DNA of 33,384 bases from Megasphaera sp. UBA1696 (GCA_002319965.1 DCJQ01000007.1:1-33384), one strand, 5' to 3'. Positions 24,139-32,349 are shown, numbered from the stretch's first letter. Numbers and translations: made by a program. The notes: generated by a model from the sequence alone, not told the origin.

Positions 24139-24185
24139 ATATATTCTATTATTGATCGTACCTCCGTAGACGGTAAATGCTGACC

Positions 24186-24608
24186 TTATTTTAAGCGAGC
24201 AGCGACGTCCTGGGTAATATCCTGGCTCTGACCGACAACGACGGAGCCGCTCAATACGACGTAATCCAAGCCTTTTTCTTTCTGGACAGCCTGGGTTTTA
24301 TCAAGGATATCTTTTTCCAGCGGCTGGAATAAAGCGATACGCTGCTGGTTCAGTTTATTGTTATATTTTTCGACTAAGGCCTGCTGAGCTTTTTGATCGT
24401 TCGTCTTTTTCAGATCCCGCTGGAAATCGTCCTGAGCCGATTTTACGTCGGCCTGCCAGGTAGCCATGGTCTTAGCGTACTTCGGATGATTCTGCAAGAG
24501 AGCGGCAGCGTCAATCGTACCCAAACCTGCTGCGAAAGAAGCACCGGCAGCACCCACTGTCAACATAGCCGCAGCCACAGCTGCCATAATCGTTTTGCGT
24601 AATTTCAT
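24186..24608 (-). CDS. OmpH/Skp-family periplasmic chaperone
   Basis: The 140-residue protein has a signal peptide (about residues 1-26, cleavage at SFA), then GTIDAAALLQNHPKYAKTMATW. A helical, charged coiled coil follows (DDFQRDLKKTNDQKAQQALVEKYN), then KGLDYVVLSGSVVVGQSQDITQDV, the typical end of OmpH. Skp trimers hold unfolded outer-membrane proteins in the periplasm. The frame opens at 24632, but the ATG at 24608 follows AAGGAGG and starts the signal peptide. It lies 16 bases after the HD-domain gene and ends at a strong terminator. No bam or lpx genes are adjacent, unlike the usual setting of skp. Confidence 0.9.
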   Translation of the reverse strand: MKLRKTIMAAVAAAMLTVGAAGASFAAGLGTIDAAALLQNHPKYAKTMATWQADVKSAQDDFQRDLKKTNDQKAQQALVEKYNNKLNQQRIALFQPLEKDILDKTQAVQKEKGLDYVVLSGSVVVGQSQDITQDVAARLK

Positions 24609-24624
24609 AGTAGATTCCTCCTTA

Positions 24625-25212
24625 TTATTCATCCACTCCGGTCAATTCACGGCATTCTTTGCGAACACCGTCTTCACAGGAGCGCATAGCCAAAATAGTT
24701 TTTTCAAACAGTTCTGCCAGGTCCCAGCCCAATAATTCAGCACCATTTTGGATGACGTCCCGGGAACAGCCGGCAGCGAACCGTTTATCTTTGAATTTTT
24801 TCTTTAAACTCTTTACTTCCATGTCTTTCGTGCTCTTTGACGGACGCATCTTAGCGGCGGCCCAGATGAGGCCTGTCAGTTCATCGGCAGCATAGAGGAC
24901 TTTTTCCATCATATGTTCCGGTGCGATATCGACGCAGATGCCGTAGCCGTGACAGACGACAGCATGGATAAATTTATCATCAGCACCGATTTCTGCTAAG
25001 AGTTCCGGTGCTTTTTTGCAATGTTCTTCGGGGTACTTCTCAAAGTCGACGTCGTGCAGGAGGCCGACGAGGCCCCAGAAATCGACGTCATCGCCGTACC
25101 CTAATTCTTGAGCATACCAGCGAATGACCCCTTCAACGGTCAGGGCATGCATGATATGAAAAGGTTCTTTATTATATTTTTGCAGTAAAGCCAATGCCTG
25201 CGAGCGTTCCAT
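24625..25212 (-). CDS. HD-domain hydrolase-like protein
   Basis: The 195-residue protein has an HD phosphohydrolase-like core: HIMHALTVEGV (His22), GLLHDVDFEKYP with the HD pair His53-Asp54, IHAVVCHGYG and YAADELTGLI. The lysine-rich SKSTKDMEVKSLKKKFKDKRFAAG stretch and the ILAMRSC end match a common small family of HD proteins with no assigned substrate. The frame opens at 25236, but the ATG at 25212 lies behind GGGGGCGAGG and gives the usual MERSQAL start. It is first in a unit with ompH and has an extended -10 promoter. Function beyond metal-dependent phosphohydrolase is unknown. Confidence 0.85.
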   Translation of the reverse strand: MERSQALALLQKYNKEPFHIMHALTVEGVIRWYAQELGYGDDVDFWGLVGLLHDVDFEKYPEEHCKKAPELLAEIGADDKFIHAVVCHGYGICVDIAPEHMMEKVLYAADELTGLIWAAAKMRPSKSTKDMEVKSLKKKFKDKRFAAGCSRDVIQNGAELLGWDLAELFEKTILAMRSCEDGVRKECRELTGVDE

Positions 25213-25249
25213 AGCGCCTCGCCCCCTCTTAATCATTGATTTATCTCAC

Positions 25250-25258
25250 ATTATACCA
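25250..25258 (-). promoter_or_regulatory. Extended -10 promoter of the HD-domain/ompH unit
   Basis: On the minus strand TATAAT (25250-25255) is directly preceded by TGG. No convincing -35 is visible. Confidence 0.6.
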
Positions 25259-25312
25259 TAACCCCGCATAAAAAAAAGGTCGTTCATCATTTTTACGCTT
25301 ATAATTTACATT

Positions 25313-26446
25313 TTATATCCTGTTTTTCAGTCGATTCATGCGAAAATCTTCGACAATTTGAATGAAGGGACGGTAGTGAATGGGGTTCGCTGTAAAGCCA
25401 AAGAGATGGGACGGACAATGGCAATCCGTGCAGCCAAAGCCGTCAATACGCCAATCAGAAGCCGCATCAACAGCTCCCGCCAATTCATGTTCTAAATCCT
25501 GAGACGTTCGAATGGGGATGGCCGCGATGACGTCGGCTTTCTGCCGCAGGTAGTCGATGTGCCAATGGAGATTTTTACGCTTACGACGGTGACGAGCCAG
25601 TCGGGCCGCTAAATTCTTCTTAGCCGATCCGGTATAGACGTAGTAGCCCTTGGGAAAGTGCATCGTTCCTTTCGATCCGATGACGATATCGACATTATCG
25701 GAAATCCGGATGACGAAAAGATAGTCGCCGCAGTCATGATTTTCAGCCGTTAACACACCTTCCGGATAGGTCAGGAGCCTGACCGGTTCCGGCCGTGAGA
25801 ACGAGGAGTCCCAGCGAAGGGCCAAGGCCTTCCAGTCGAGGTGAGGTGCCGCTTCATAAAAGGCTTCCGCAAAATCGGGATCCGTATGGTAATCGGGAAG
25901 GAACCACCGGGCCCGATCCCAATGAACGAGGAATAAGACACCCGTATGGATTCCCTTATCACTCATAGACGCCAGTTCTAAAATATGCTTTCTCCCTCGT
26001 TCGGTGACGGCATCGGGGAACATCGCCCCATCGTCACTGAATAGGGTGCAGGATTTCACTTCAACGAAAAATCGTTCTTCGCCTTTGCCTAAAAGGAGGT
26101 CGAAGCGGCTGTCTCCGACGGTCACTTCGCGGCGAATGAGGTCCCATTCTTCCCAGCCCGGGATGAGATGGTTTTCGACGAGCCAGGCTGCTGTATCATT
26201 ATTGTATTGTGTATCGAGTAAAATCGGGACGCCGTCTCGTTCAATACCGACGACGTCATAGGGCGTCTTACGCTTGGGATTTACTGCCGGCCGAACGTAG
26301 ACCGTCGTCCCCTTAAAGAGCAGTTCCCACATCCTGCCGGGATTGGGCATATGGCATGTCACGATTTGTCCCGCCAAGTCGACATGGGCGATAAATCGGT
26401 TGGGACGATCGATAAAACTCCCTTTTTGAATCTGTTTCATCTCCAT
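25313..26446 (-). CDS. SfsA-Uri (DUF123, GIY-YIG-type) nuclease fusion protein
   Basis: Two domains are fused in 377 residues. Residues 1 to about 230 are SfsA: NRFIAHVDLAGQIVTCHMPNPGRM, then a PD-(D/E)XK-like core with Asp116 (SRFDLLLG) and Glu129/Lys131 (FFVEVKSCTL), then PDAVTERGRKH. Residues about 240-350 are a Uri/DUF123 domain: GYYVYTGSA (GIY-YIG-like), RLARHRRKRKNLHWHIDYLR, and GFGCTDCHCPSHLF. SfsA was named for maltose metabolism in E. coli, but its fold suggests nucleic-acid binding or cleavage, which the added nuclease domain supports. The ATG follows GAGAGG by 8 bases. It lies after dapF beyond a terminator. Overall role unknown. Confidence 0.9.
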   Translation of the reverse strand: MEMKQIQKGSFIDRPNRFIAHVDLAGQIVTCHMPNPGRMWELLFKGTTVYVRPAVNPKRKTPYDVVGIERDGVPILLDTQYNNDTAAWLVENHLIPGWEEWDLIRREVTVGDSRFDLLLGKGEERFFVEVKSCTLFSDDGAMFPDAVTERGRKHILELASMSDKGIHTGVLFLVHWDRARWFLPDYHTDPDFAEAFYEAAPHLDWKALALRWDSSFSRPEPVRLLTYPEGVLTAENHDCGDYLFVIRISDNVDIVIGSKGTMHFPKGYYVYTGSAKKNLAARLARHRRKRKNLHWHIDYLRQKADVIAAIPIRTSQDLEHELAGAVDAASDWRIDGFGCTDCHCPSHLFGFTANPIHYRPFIQIVEDFRMNRLKNRI

Positions 26447-26468
26447 AAAAAATACCTCTCATTTATAG

Positions 26469-26501
26469 GAAAAAGAGGCTGCCATTGACAGCCTCTTTTA
26501 T
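26469..26501. terminator. Terminator between dapF and the sfsA fusion gene
   Basis: AAAAGAGGCTG (26471-26481) pairs perfectly with CAGCCTCTTTT (26489-26499); T-runs exist on both strands, and the minus-strand reading ends the dapF transcript. Confidence 0.9.
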
Positions 26502-26517
26502 TATATACAGTTATAAA

Positions 26518-27357
26518 TTAATCTTCCAGCCATTCGCCGGTAAAAGTAACGGCGGCAGGACCTGTCATATAGACGTTGCCGTCTTTTTCATCGTATTCGA
26601 TATGAAGGGTTCCCAAGTACAGCTGAACGTCAACGCTGCGGCCGGTAAAACCATTCATGAAAGAACCGACGGCGCAGGCGCAGGAACCGGTTCCGCAAGC
26701 CAAGGTAGCGCCGGCACCGCGTTCCCAGGTATGGACCTTGATCGTATGGTCGTCGATGACCTGGACAAAGTTCATATTGGTCTTACGCGGGAAGGCCTTA
26801 TGGGTTTCAAATTTCGGACCTAATTCATGAAGGGGGACAGCATCGACGTCTTTTACATAGACCATCGTATGGGGGACACCCATGAGCAGGCTGGTAATCT
26901 TATACGTCTTGCCATCTACTTCAAGGGGTTCGTCGACGACCGGACCTTCCGGGCCTTCCATGGGAATCTGAGAACGATTGGTAAAGGGTTTCCCCATATT
27001 GATGGTAACTAAACTTACTTTTCCGTCATCGCCGACGATAACCTTGGGCTTCATGATACCGGCCAAGGTTTCGACGGTAAATTCTTTTTTATCAATGATC
27101 TTATGGTCATAGACGTATTTTGCAAAGCAGCGGATGCCGTTGCCGCACATTTCAGCTTCACTGCCGTCAGCATTGATGATGCGCATGCGGACGTCGGCTT
27201 TATCACTGGGAACGATGACGATGATACCGTCAGCGCCTACACCGGTATGCGGCGCACACAGCTTGATCGCTAACTGGGAGAAATCCTTGTCGGCTCCCTG
27301 CTTATCTTCAAAAAAGACGAAATCATTGCCTAAACCGTGCATTTTGACAAATTTCAT
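26518..27357 (-). CDS. dapF: Diaminopimelate epimerase
   Basis: The 279-residue enzyme converts LL- to meso-diaminopimelate for lysine and peptidoglycan. The two catalytic cysteines are Cys71 (AEMCGNGIRCFAKY) and Cys221 (GATLACGTGSCA). The start FVKMHGLGNDFV and the WERGAGAT block are diagnostic. Length is normal. The ATG follows GGAGGGTAC. It is single in its transcript, divergent from the AraC gene, with a perfect inverted repeat in its leader. Meso-diaminopimelate also fits the OmpA wall-anchor domain seen at 18409. Confidence 0.98.
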   Translation of the reverse strand: MKFVKMHGLGNDFVFFEDKQGADKDFSQLAIKLCAPHTGVGADGIIVIVPSDKADVRMRIINADGSEAEMCGNGIRCFAKYVYDHKIIDKKEFTVETLAGIMKPKVIVGDDGKVSLVTINMGKPFTNRSQIPMEGPEGPVVDEPLEVDGKTYKITSLLMGVPHTMVYVKDVDAVPLHELGPKFETHKAFPRKTNMNFVQVIDDHTIKVHTWERGAGATLACGTGSCACAVGSFMNGFTGRSVDVQLYLGTLHIEYDEKDGNVYMTGPAAVTFTGEWLED

Positions 27358-27390
27358 ATCTTGTACCCTCCATAAAAAATTATATACTCA

Positions 27391-27406
27391 TAATGATTGA
27401 TCATTA
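27391..27406. repeat. Perfect inverted repeat in the dapF leader
   Basis: TAATGAT and ATCATTA are separated by two bases (TG), a 16-bp operator-like palindrome 33 bases before the dapF ATG, downstream of its probable -10 (TATAAT on the minus strand near 27435). Confidence 0.6.
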
Positions 27407-27464
27407 ACTGTCTTGAATCCTTACAGCATCTATTATACAATAACTGAAAGTGAAAAGTATATGA

Positions 27465-27497
27465 AAATAATGTTATCTATATTGCAAATAATGCTAT
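27465..27497 (+). repeat. Direct repeats, 21-bp period, upstream of the AraC gene
   Basis: AAATAATGTTAT (27465-27476) and AAATAATGCTAT (27486-27497) differ at one position and are offset by 21 bases, two helical turns. This is the geometry of tandem half-sites bound by AraC-family dimers. They lie 60-90 bases upstream of the AraC start. Confidence 0.55.
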
Positions 27498-27556
27498 TTC
27501 AAGCTAACTGAACTTCCTTTTGAAGAAAAGTTAACCAAAGAGAGAAGGAACATCCT

Positions 27557-28399
27557 ATGGCACAAAAAACGGGCTATTTATCAGGCAATCTAAAACTGTT
27601 CCACTTAGTCGATAAAAGGCAATGGACCTGTCCCTACCATTATCATGACTTTGACAAGATTACCCTCTTTTTTCAGGGACATGTATCTTACGACGTCGAG
27701 GGGACGGCCTACGATTTAAAACCCTTTGACATCGTCGTTATTCCGGCCGGAAAAATCCATCGTCCGAGCGTTACCGGCGACACACCTTACGAGCGCATCA
27801 TCGCCTATATTTCGCCGACTTACCTAAAAACGTATGCGCAGCGCGGCTGCCCTGTGGGTCAACTATTTTCCGACCCCGCCTCGCCCATCCTCCGCCAGCC
27901 CCAGGAAGCGGACAGCCTGTACAACGTTTCCTGCCGTCTGAGGCGAGCCTGGTCTTATACGGGACCGGAAGGGAAGATCCTGCAGGAGGCCCTGTTTTCG
28001 GAATTCCTCATCCATCTTTGGATGGCTATGAAAACGCAGAAAATCGGCTTCGTAAAGAAAAAACAACAGCACCAAAAAATCGCCCATATCGTCGACTACC
28101 TCGAAAATAATCTTACCGATGATCTGTCGATTCCGGCCCTGGCCAAAAGGTTCTATATGAGCCCGGACTACTTGATGCACCTCTTCAAAAGTGAGACCGG
28201 CATGACCGCCGGCAGTTACATTACGGCCAGAAGACTGCAAAAAGCCCGCCGCCTCATGCAAGAGGGACGGGCTTTGACAGAGCTTTGTTACGAATGTGGA
28301 TTTACCAATTATTCGACCTTTTATCGAGCTTGGAAAAAACGCTACCATACGTCGCCGAAAGAGGGCCTCATCGAAAAGGACGATCTCTTCGATGAATGA
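27557..28399 (+). CDS. AraC-family transcription regulator with cupin sensor domain
   Basis: The 280-residue protein has an N-terminal AraC-type cupin (YHYHDFDKITLFFQGHVSYDVEG, then LKPFDIVVIPAGKIHRPSV) that would bind a small ligand. A C-terminal double helix-turn-helix follows (LSIPALAKRFYMSPDYLMHLFKSETGMTAGSYITARRLQKA and LTELCYECGFTNYSTFYRAWKKRYHTSP). The ATG follows GAGAAGGAA. It is divergent from dapF and runs up to the 3' end of the aconitase-family gene, leaving a 3-base gap. Direct repeats upstream suggest autoregulation. Its target and ligand are unknown; the adjacent acn/citrate synthase genes are candidates only by position. Confidence 0.93.
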   Translation: MAQKTGYLSGNLKLFHLVDKRQWTCPYHYHDFDKITLFFQGHVSYDVEGTAYDLKPFDIVVIPAGKIHRPSVTGDTPYERIIAYISPTYLKTYAQRGCPVGQLFSDPASPILRQPQEADSLYNVSCRLRRAWSYTGPEGKILQEALFSEFLIHLWMAMKTQKIGFVKKKQQHQKIAHIVDYLENNLTDDLSIPALAKRFYMSPDYLMHLFKSETGMTAGSYITARRLQKARRLMQEGRALTELCYECGFTNYSTFYRAWKKRYHTSPKEGLIEKDDLFDE

Positions 28400-28402
28400 G
28401 GA

Positions 28403-30685
28403 TCAGCGATTGCGGTTGTAGTTGATCAGGCTGCCGGCTTTCACGATCTTCTTTTCATCGTCCGTCATGGGAGCGATATAGAGGGACAGTTCCTTCATGC
28501 CCTTGGTGACGACATAGGCTTTAATATCCTTCATGTCGCCGTCGAGGGCCTTTTTGACGTCGGGAACGTAAATATAGTCGCCGATTTCAAAATCCGGTTC
28601 TCCTTCCATTTGGAAGGGCAGCATGCCCCAGTTGATGACATTGGAGCGATAGCGCTTGGTCGCATATTCGCTGCAGATATTGGCCAGGCCGCCGAGGACT
28701 CGCTGGCAGCTGGCTGCCTGTTCACGAGCCGAACCGTCGCCGGGTTTTACGCAGTAAATCATACTGCCGATTTCAACGTCTTTCATGGAAACGCCGTCAA
28801 AATGCTTATTCAAGGCTTCAAAGACCGCTTTTAAGTCAGGATCGACACCGGCCGGGCAGTCGCCTGCCAATCGAGCCTGTTCGACTTTATTTACGGCTTT
28901 AGCCCGTCCGACGTATTCCGGATCACGGCGGGACAGGGTAAATTCAGCAAGGCCCAGAGGATTGGAACGATACGAAGACGTTTCCCCGGAAGGAATCAAT
29001 TCATCCGTCGTCGTAACCGGATCCATGATTTTAGAGCAGACTTTCAGCAGAATCGAGTCGGCCAAAGGTTCCATATCGGGCCAGTCTTTGATATTCGGTC
29101 CATAGACCAACGAATCTTCATCTTCACCTTGTCTAAAGCCCTGATAAACCAAGGTTGCATAAGGCTTATCGTCGTATTCATAGGGAGTTTCTACGTAGTC
29201 GTCCATGTAGCCGTCTGCCGACGTCAGGACACCGCCGTTAATGGCCGTCGCCGCAATAGAGCGAGCATCCATCAAAGCTACCGAGGCAAATTGGCCTTTG
29301 CCCGGCTTGGACCCTTCGCGGTTCGGGAAGTTTCGCGTCGTATGGCGGATACTGAAGGCATTGTTGGCCGGTGTATCTCCGGCGCCGAAGCAAGGACCGC
29401 AAAATGCCGTCTTAAAGATGGCCCCGGCTTCCAATAAGGTCGAAACGGTGCCGTTGCGGACAAGATCCAGGTAAACCGGCTGGGACGAGGGATATACGTC
29501 GAGGGAGAAGTCATGACTGTCGCTGGAGCCCTGTTTTAAAACATGGGCAGCGGCCACGACGTTGCTGTAATTACCGCCGGAGCAGCCGGCAATGATCCCC
29601 TGTTGTACCATGAGTTTACCGTCTTTAATTTTGTCGGTAAGGGTGTATTTCAAATCTTTATTGCTCATGCGGTTGTTGATGGCTTCTTCCGTTTCGTGAA
29701 GGATGTCTTCCAAATTGGCATTGAGTTCATCAATCGTGAAGGCATTGCTCGGATGCATGGGCATGGCAATCATCGGCTTGATAGTACTGAGGTCGATATA
29801 GATGAAGCCATCGTAATAGGCCACGTCAGCCGGATTCAGTTCTTTATAGGCATCGCCGCGGCCGTGCTGGGTGAGATAGGCTTTCGTATCTTCGTCGGTC
29901 CGCCATACGGAAGACAAGCACGTCGTTTCCGTCGTCATGACGTCGACACTGTTGCGGTAATCCGTCGACATGGAAGCAATGCCGGGGCCGACAAATTCCA
30001 TGACCTTATTTTTGACGTAGCCGTTCTTAAAGACGGCTCCGACGATGGCAATAGCGATGTCATGAGGGCCGACGGCCGGATTCGGTTTTCCCGTAAGGTA
30101 GACACCTACGACGCCGGGGTAGGCAATGTCATACGTATCTTCGAGGAGCTGTTTAACCAATTCACCGCCGCCTTCGCCGACAGCCATCGTTCCCAAGGCA
30201 CCGTAGCGGGTATGACTGTCAGAACCGATGATCATCTTGCCGCAGCCGGCCATTTTTTCACGCATATATTGATGAATGACGGCAACGTGAGGGGGCACAA
30301 AAATACCGCCGTATTTTTTCGCTGCCGAAAGACCGAATACGTGATCGTCTTCATTAATGGTGCCGCCGACGGCACAGAGTGAATTATGACAGTTCGTCAG
30401 GACGTAGGGCAGAGGGAAGTGATCCATCCCCGACGCTTTAGCCGTCTGAATAATTCCGACATACGTAATATCATGAGACGCCATAGAATCGAATTTAATC
30501 TTCAAATTATCCATCGATCCGGACGTATTATGATTTTTTAAAATAGAATAGGCAATCGTTCCCTTCTTTGCGTCCTCTTTGGAAACAGTCTTTCCCGTAA
30601 GCTGCTGGACCTTAGCGGCTTCCTGTTCCGGTACGATATCCTTTCCGTTAACTAAATAGACACCACCATCGTATAACTGAATCAT
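28403..30685 (-). CDS. Aconitase-family hydratase (YbhJ/AcnC-like), probable functional aconitase
   Basis: The 760-residue iron-sulfur hydratase resembles E. coli YbhJ more than AcnA or AcnB. Cluster cysteines are Cys368 (AGCSGGNYSN) and Cys429/Cys432 (FCGPCFGAG). Other aconitase landmarks are GSDSHTRYGALG (154-165), NFPNREGSKPG (452-462) and the C-terminal swivel-domain segment TKRYRSNVINWGMLPF. It would isomerise citrate to isocitrate; citrate synthase and isocitrate dehydrogenase genes are divergent neighbours, which supports that. The frame opens at 30706, but the ATG at 30685 follows AAAGGAGGGG by 6 bases. An extended -10 promoter and two repeat blocks precede it. Another homologous hydratase reaction remains possible. 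Confidence 0.87.
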   Translation of the reverse strand: MIQLYDGGVYLVNGKDIVPEQEAAKVQQLTGKTVSKEDAKKGTIAYSILKNHNTSGSMDNLKIKFDSMASHDITYVGIIQTAKASGMDHFPLPYVLTNCHNSLCAVGGTINEDDHVFGLSAAKKYGGIFVPPHVAVIHQYMREKMAGCGKMIIGSDSHTRYGALGTMAVGEGGGELVKQLLEDTYDIAYPGVVGVYLTGKPNPAVGPHDIAIAIVGAVFKNGYVKNKVMEFVGPGIASMSTDYRNSVDVMTTETTCLSSVWRTDEDTKAYLTQHGRGDAYKELNPADVAYYDGFIYIDLSTIKPMIAMPMHPSNAFTIDELNANLEDILHETEEAINNRMSNKDLKYTLTDKIKDGKLMVQQGIIAGCSGGNYSNVVAAAHVLKQGSSDSHDFSLDVYPSSQPVYLDLVRNGTVSTLLEAGAIFKTAFCGPCFGAGDTPANNAFSIRHTTRNFPNREGSKPGKGQFASVALMDARSIAATAINGGVLTSADGYMDDYVETPYEYDDKPYATLVYQGFRQGEDEDSLVYGPNIKDWPDMEPLADSILLKVCSKIMDPVTTTDELIPSGETSSYRSNPLGLAEFTLSRRDPEYVGRAKAVNKVEQARLAGDCPAGVDPDLKAVFEALNKHFDGVSMKDVEIGSMIYCVKPGDGSAREQAASCQRVLGGLANICSEYATKRYRSNVINWGMLPFQMEGEPDFEIGDYIYVPDVKKALDGDMKDIKAYVVTKGMKELSLYIAPMTDDEKKIVKAGSLINYNRNR

Positions 30686-30721
30686 AATTAACCCCTCCTT
30701 TGTCATCGCCGAAGCGACGGC

Positions 30722-30770
30722 TTTTCACAATATGAAATTTAGTAAAATAATTTTCACAATATAAAATTTA
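30722..30770. repeat. Repeated TTTTCACAATAT operator-like blocks in the aconitase-gene leader
   Basis: Two 20-base blocks (30722-30741 and 30751-30770) differ at one position and are offset by 29 bases. Each contains TTTCA-CAATA-T(G/A)AAA; the first is a perfect 5-bp inverted repeat around a 5-base centre. They lie just downstream of the promoter of the hydratase gene. Confidence 0.6.
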
Positions 30771-30786
30771 TTCCATTTCAGTAAAT

Positions 30787-30795
30787 ATTATATCA
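30787..30795 (-). promoter_or_regulatory. Extended -10 promoter of the aconitase-family gene
   Basis: On the minus strand TATAAT (30787-30792) is preceded directly by TGA. The hexamer 17 bases upstream (AGTCAA) is a weak -35. Confidence 0.6.
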
Positions 30796-30870
30796 TACAA
30801 AAAAAGGCCTTGACTACCCTTTAAACGTTACATAGTTTGCATGATTTTTATTTTACTTTGTCCATTAATA

Positions 30871-30879
30871 TGCTATAAT
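30871..30879 (+). promoter_or_regulatory. Extended -10 promoter of the citrate synthase-idh unit
   Basis: TATAAT (30874-30879) is directly preceded by TGC. No strong -35 is present (TTTTAC at 30851-30856). Transcription would start near 30886, about 120 bases before the start codon. Confidence 0.6.
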
Positions 30880-30894
30880 AACTTATACTTTACA

Positions 30895-30939
30895 GGAATA
30901 TTCTGAAAAATATTCCCTATAAAAAAAATATGAATATTC
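30895..30939. repeat. GAATATTC repeats in the citrate synthase leader
   Basis: GGAATATT and AATATTCC (30895-30902, 30909-30916) form a perfect 8-bp inverted repeat around 6 bases. A second GAATATTC palindrome lies at 30932-30939; each GAATATTC is followed by TGAA within a base. They are placed just after the likely transcription start, where a repressor or RNA hairpin could act. Confidence 0.55.
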
Positions 30940-31005
30940 CTGAATAACCGATAATTTATAAGTTATTCCTCTATATTCATACTTGAAGGAAAGAGAGGAA
31001 TCAAA

Positions 31006-32349
31006 TTGGATAAAAATATTTATTTAGCCCAATTTTACGGCAAGTCACAGAACTACACGCAGATTCCCCGCGAATGGTTTTCCAAGTACGGTGTAAAGCG
31101 TGGCTTGCGTAATGAAGATCATACCGGCGTCCTCGTCGGTTTGACCCGCATTGCCGATGTCGTCGGCTACCGTCGCGACGAAAATGACCAAAAAATTGAT
31201 TGTGACGGTATCTTATACTACCGCGGCATCGATATTCGCGAGCTGGTCAAAGAAACGAACTACAAAGGTTATTTATACGAAGAAGCGAGTTTTCTGCTCC
31301 TCTTTGGCTACTTGCCGACAGAAGATGAATTAAAAGCCTTCTGTAAGGTACTGCAGAACGGATACGATCTGCCCGATGACTTTTTAGAAATGAACCTCCT
31401 TCGCCTGCCGGGCAAAAATCTGATGAACAAACTGCAGCACGCCTTGTTGACCTTGTACAACTATGATCCCGATCCGGACAATACGGATGTCTATCAGACC
31501 CTGCGCAAAGGGCTGAACATCATGAGCAAGCTGCCGTCCATTGCCGTCTATGCTTATATGTCCAAGATTCACTATTACAACCGTAAGAGTCTGGTCATTC
31601 ACTATCCTCGCAAGGACTATTCGACAGCCGAAAATATTTTATCCATGCTGCGCCCGGACAGTAAATTCTCTCCCAAAGAAGCGCAGCTCCTCGACCTCTT
31701 GCTCTTTCTCCATGCCGATCACGGCGGCGGTACCAACTCCACCTTTACCAACATCGTCGTTTCCTCTACAGACACCGATATTTATTCGAGTATGGCAAGT
31801 TCTGTCGGGGCTCTTAAAGGACCGCGTCACGGCGGCGCTAACATCCGTGTCTCTTTGATGATGGAACAGATCATCGATGCCATCGGCATCAAGGCTACGG
31901 ACGATCAAATCGTGGAAGTCATCCATCAAATCCTCAATAAAACCTTCAAGGGGAGCGACAAGGGGCTGGTATACGGTTTCGGCCATGCCGTCTATACCCT
32001 GTCCGACCCCCGAGCTGAAATCATGCGTCATTACTGCGGCATCTTGGCCAAAGAAAAAGGCATGAACGACGTATTCCGCTTCTACAACCGCTTTGAAAGA
32101 TTGGCCATGGATACCCTTACCAAAGAAAAAGGTGTAACCATGTGCAGCAACGTCGATTTTTACAGCGGCTTTGCCTATAACATGCTGGGCATTCCCCGCG
32201 ATTTATACACGCCGCTGTTCGTCATCAGCCGTATGGTCGGCTGGCTGGCACACAACATCGAACACAAGCTCTACGACAACCGCATCGTCCGTCCGGCCGC
32301 CAAGTACGTCGGCGACCTCATGGATTATATTCCCCGAAAGGACAGATAA
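31006..32349 (+). CDS. gltA: Citrate synthase
   Basis: The 447-residue enzyme condenses oxaloacetate and acetyl-CoA. Active-site segments are LHADHGGGTNSTF (His239), GPRHGGANIRV (His275), GFGHAVYTLSDPR (His327) and SNVDFYSGF (Asp384). Most enzymes have Arg after the third histidine (GFGHRVY); here it is Ala328. The N-terminus is longer than in many type II enzymes and includes KYGVKRGLRNEDHTGVLVGLT. The start is TTG at 31006, 7 bases from GAGG; no nearby in-frame ATG exists. The stop is 2 bases before the idh start, so the two are co-transcribed. With the divergent aconitase it makes 2-oxoglutarate for glutamate. 2-Methylcitrate synthase activity cannot be excluded. Confidence 0.93.
   Translation: MDKNIYLAQFYGKSQNYTQIPREWFSKYGVKRGLRNEDHTGVLVGLTRIADVVGYRRDENDQKIDCDGILYYRGIDIRELVKETNYKGYLYEEASFLLLFGYLPTEDELKAFCKVLQNGYDLPDDFLEMNLLRLPGKNLMNKLQHALLTLYNYDPDPDNTDVYQTLRKGLNIMSKLPSIAVYAYMSKIHYYNRKSLVIHYPRKDYSTAENILSMLRPDSKFSPKEAQLLDLLLFLHADHGGGTNSTFTNIVVSSTDTDIYSSMASSVGALKGPRHGGANIRVSLMMEQIIDAIGIKATDDQIVEVIHQILNKTFKGSDKGLVYGFGHAVYTLSDPRAEIMRHYCGILAKEKGMNDVFRFYNRFERLAMDTLTKEKGVTMCSNVDFYSGFAYNMLGIPRDLYTPLFVISRMVGWLAHNIEHKLYDNRIVRPAAKYVGDLMDYIPRKDR

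Noticed and set aside
23881..24183. Plus-strand 100-codon frame
   Set aside because: It runs straight through the ompH terminator hairpin, has no ribosome-binding site, and its product has no recognisable features.
29543..30382. Long plus-strand frame (279 codons) opposite the aconitase-family gene
   Set aside because: It is the antisense shadow of a clearly conserved enzyme; no ribosome-binding site or family motif.
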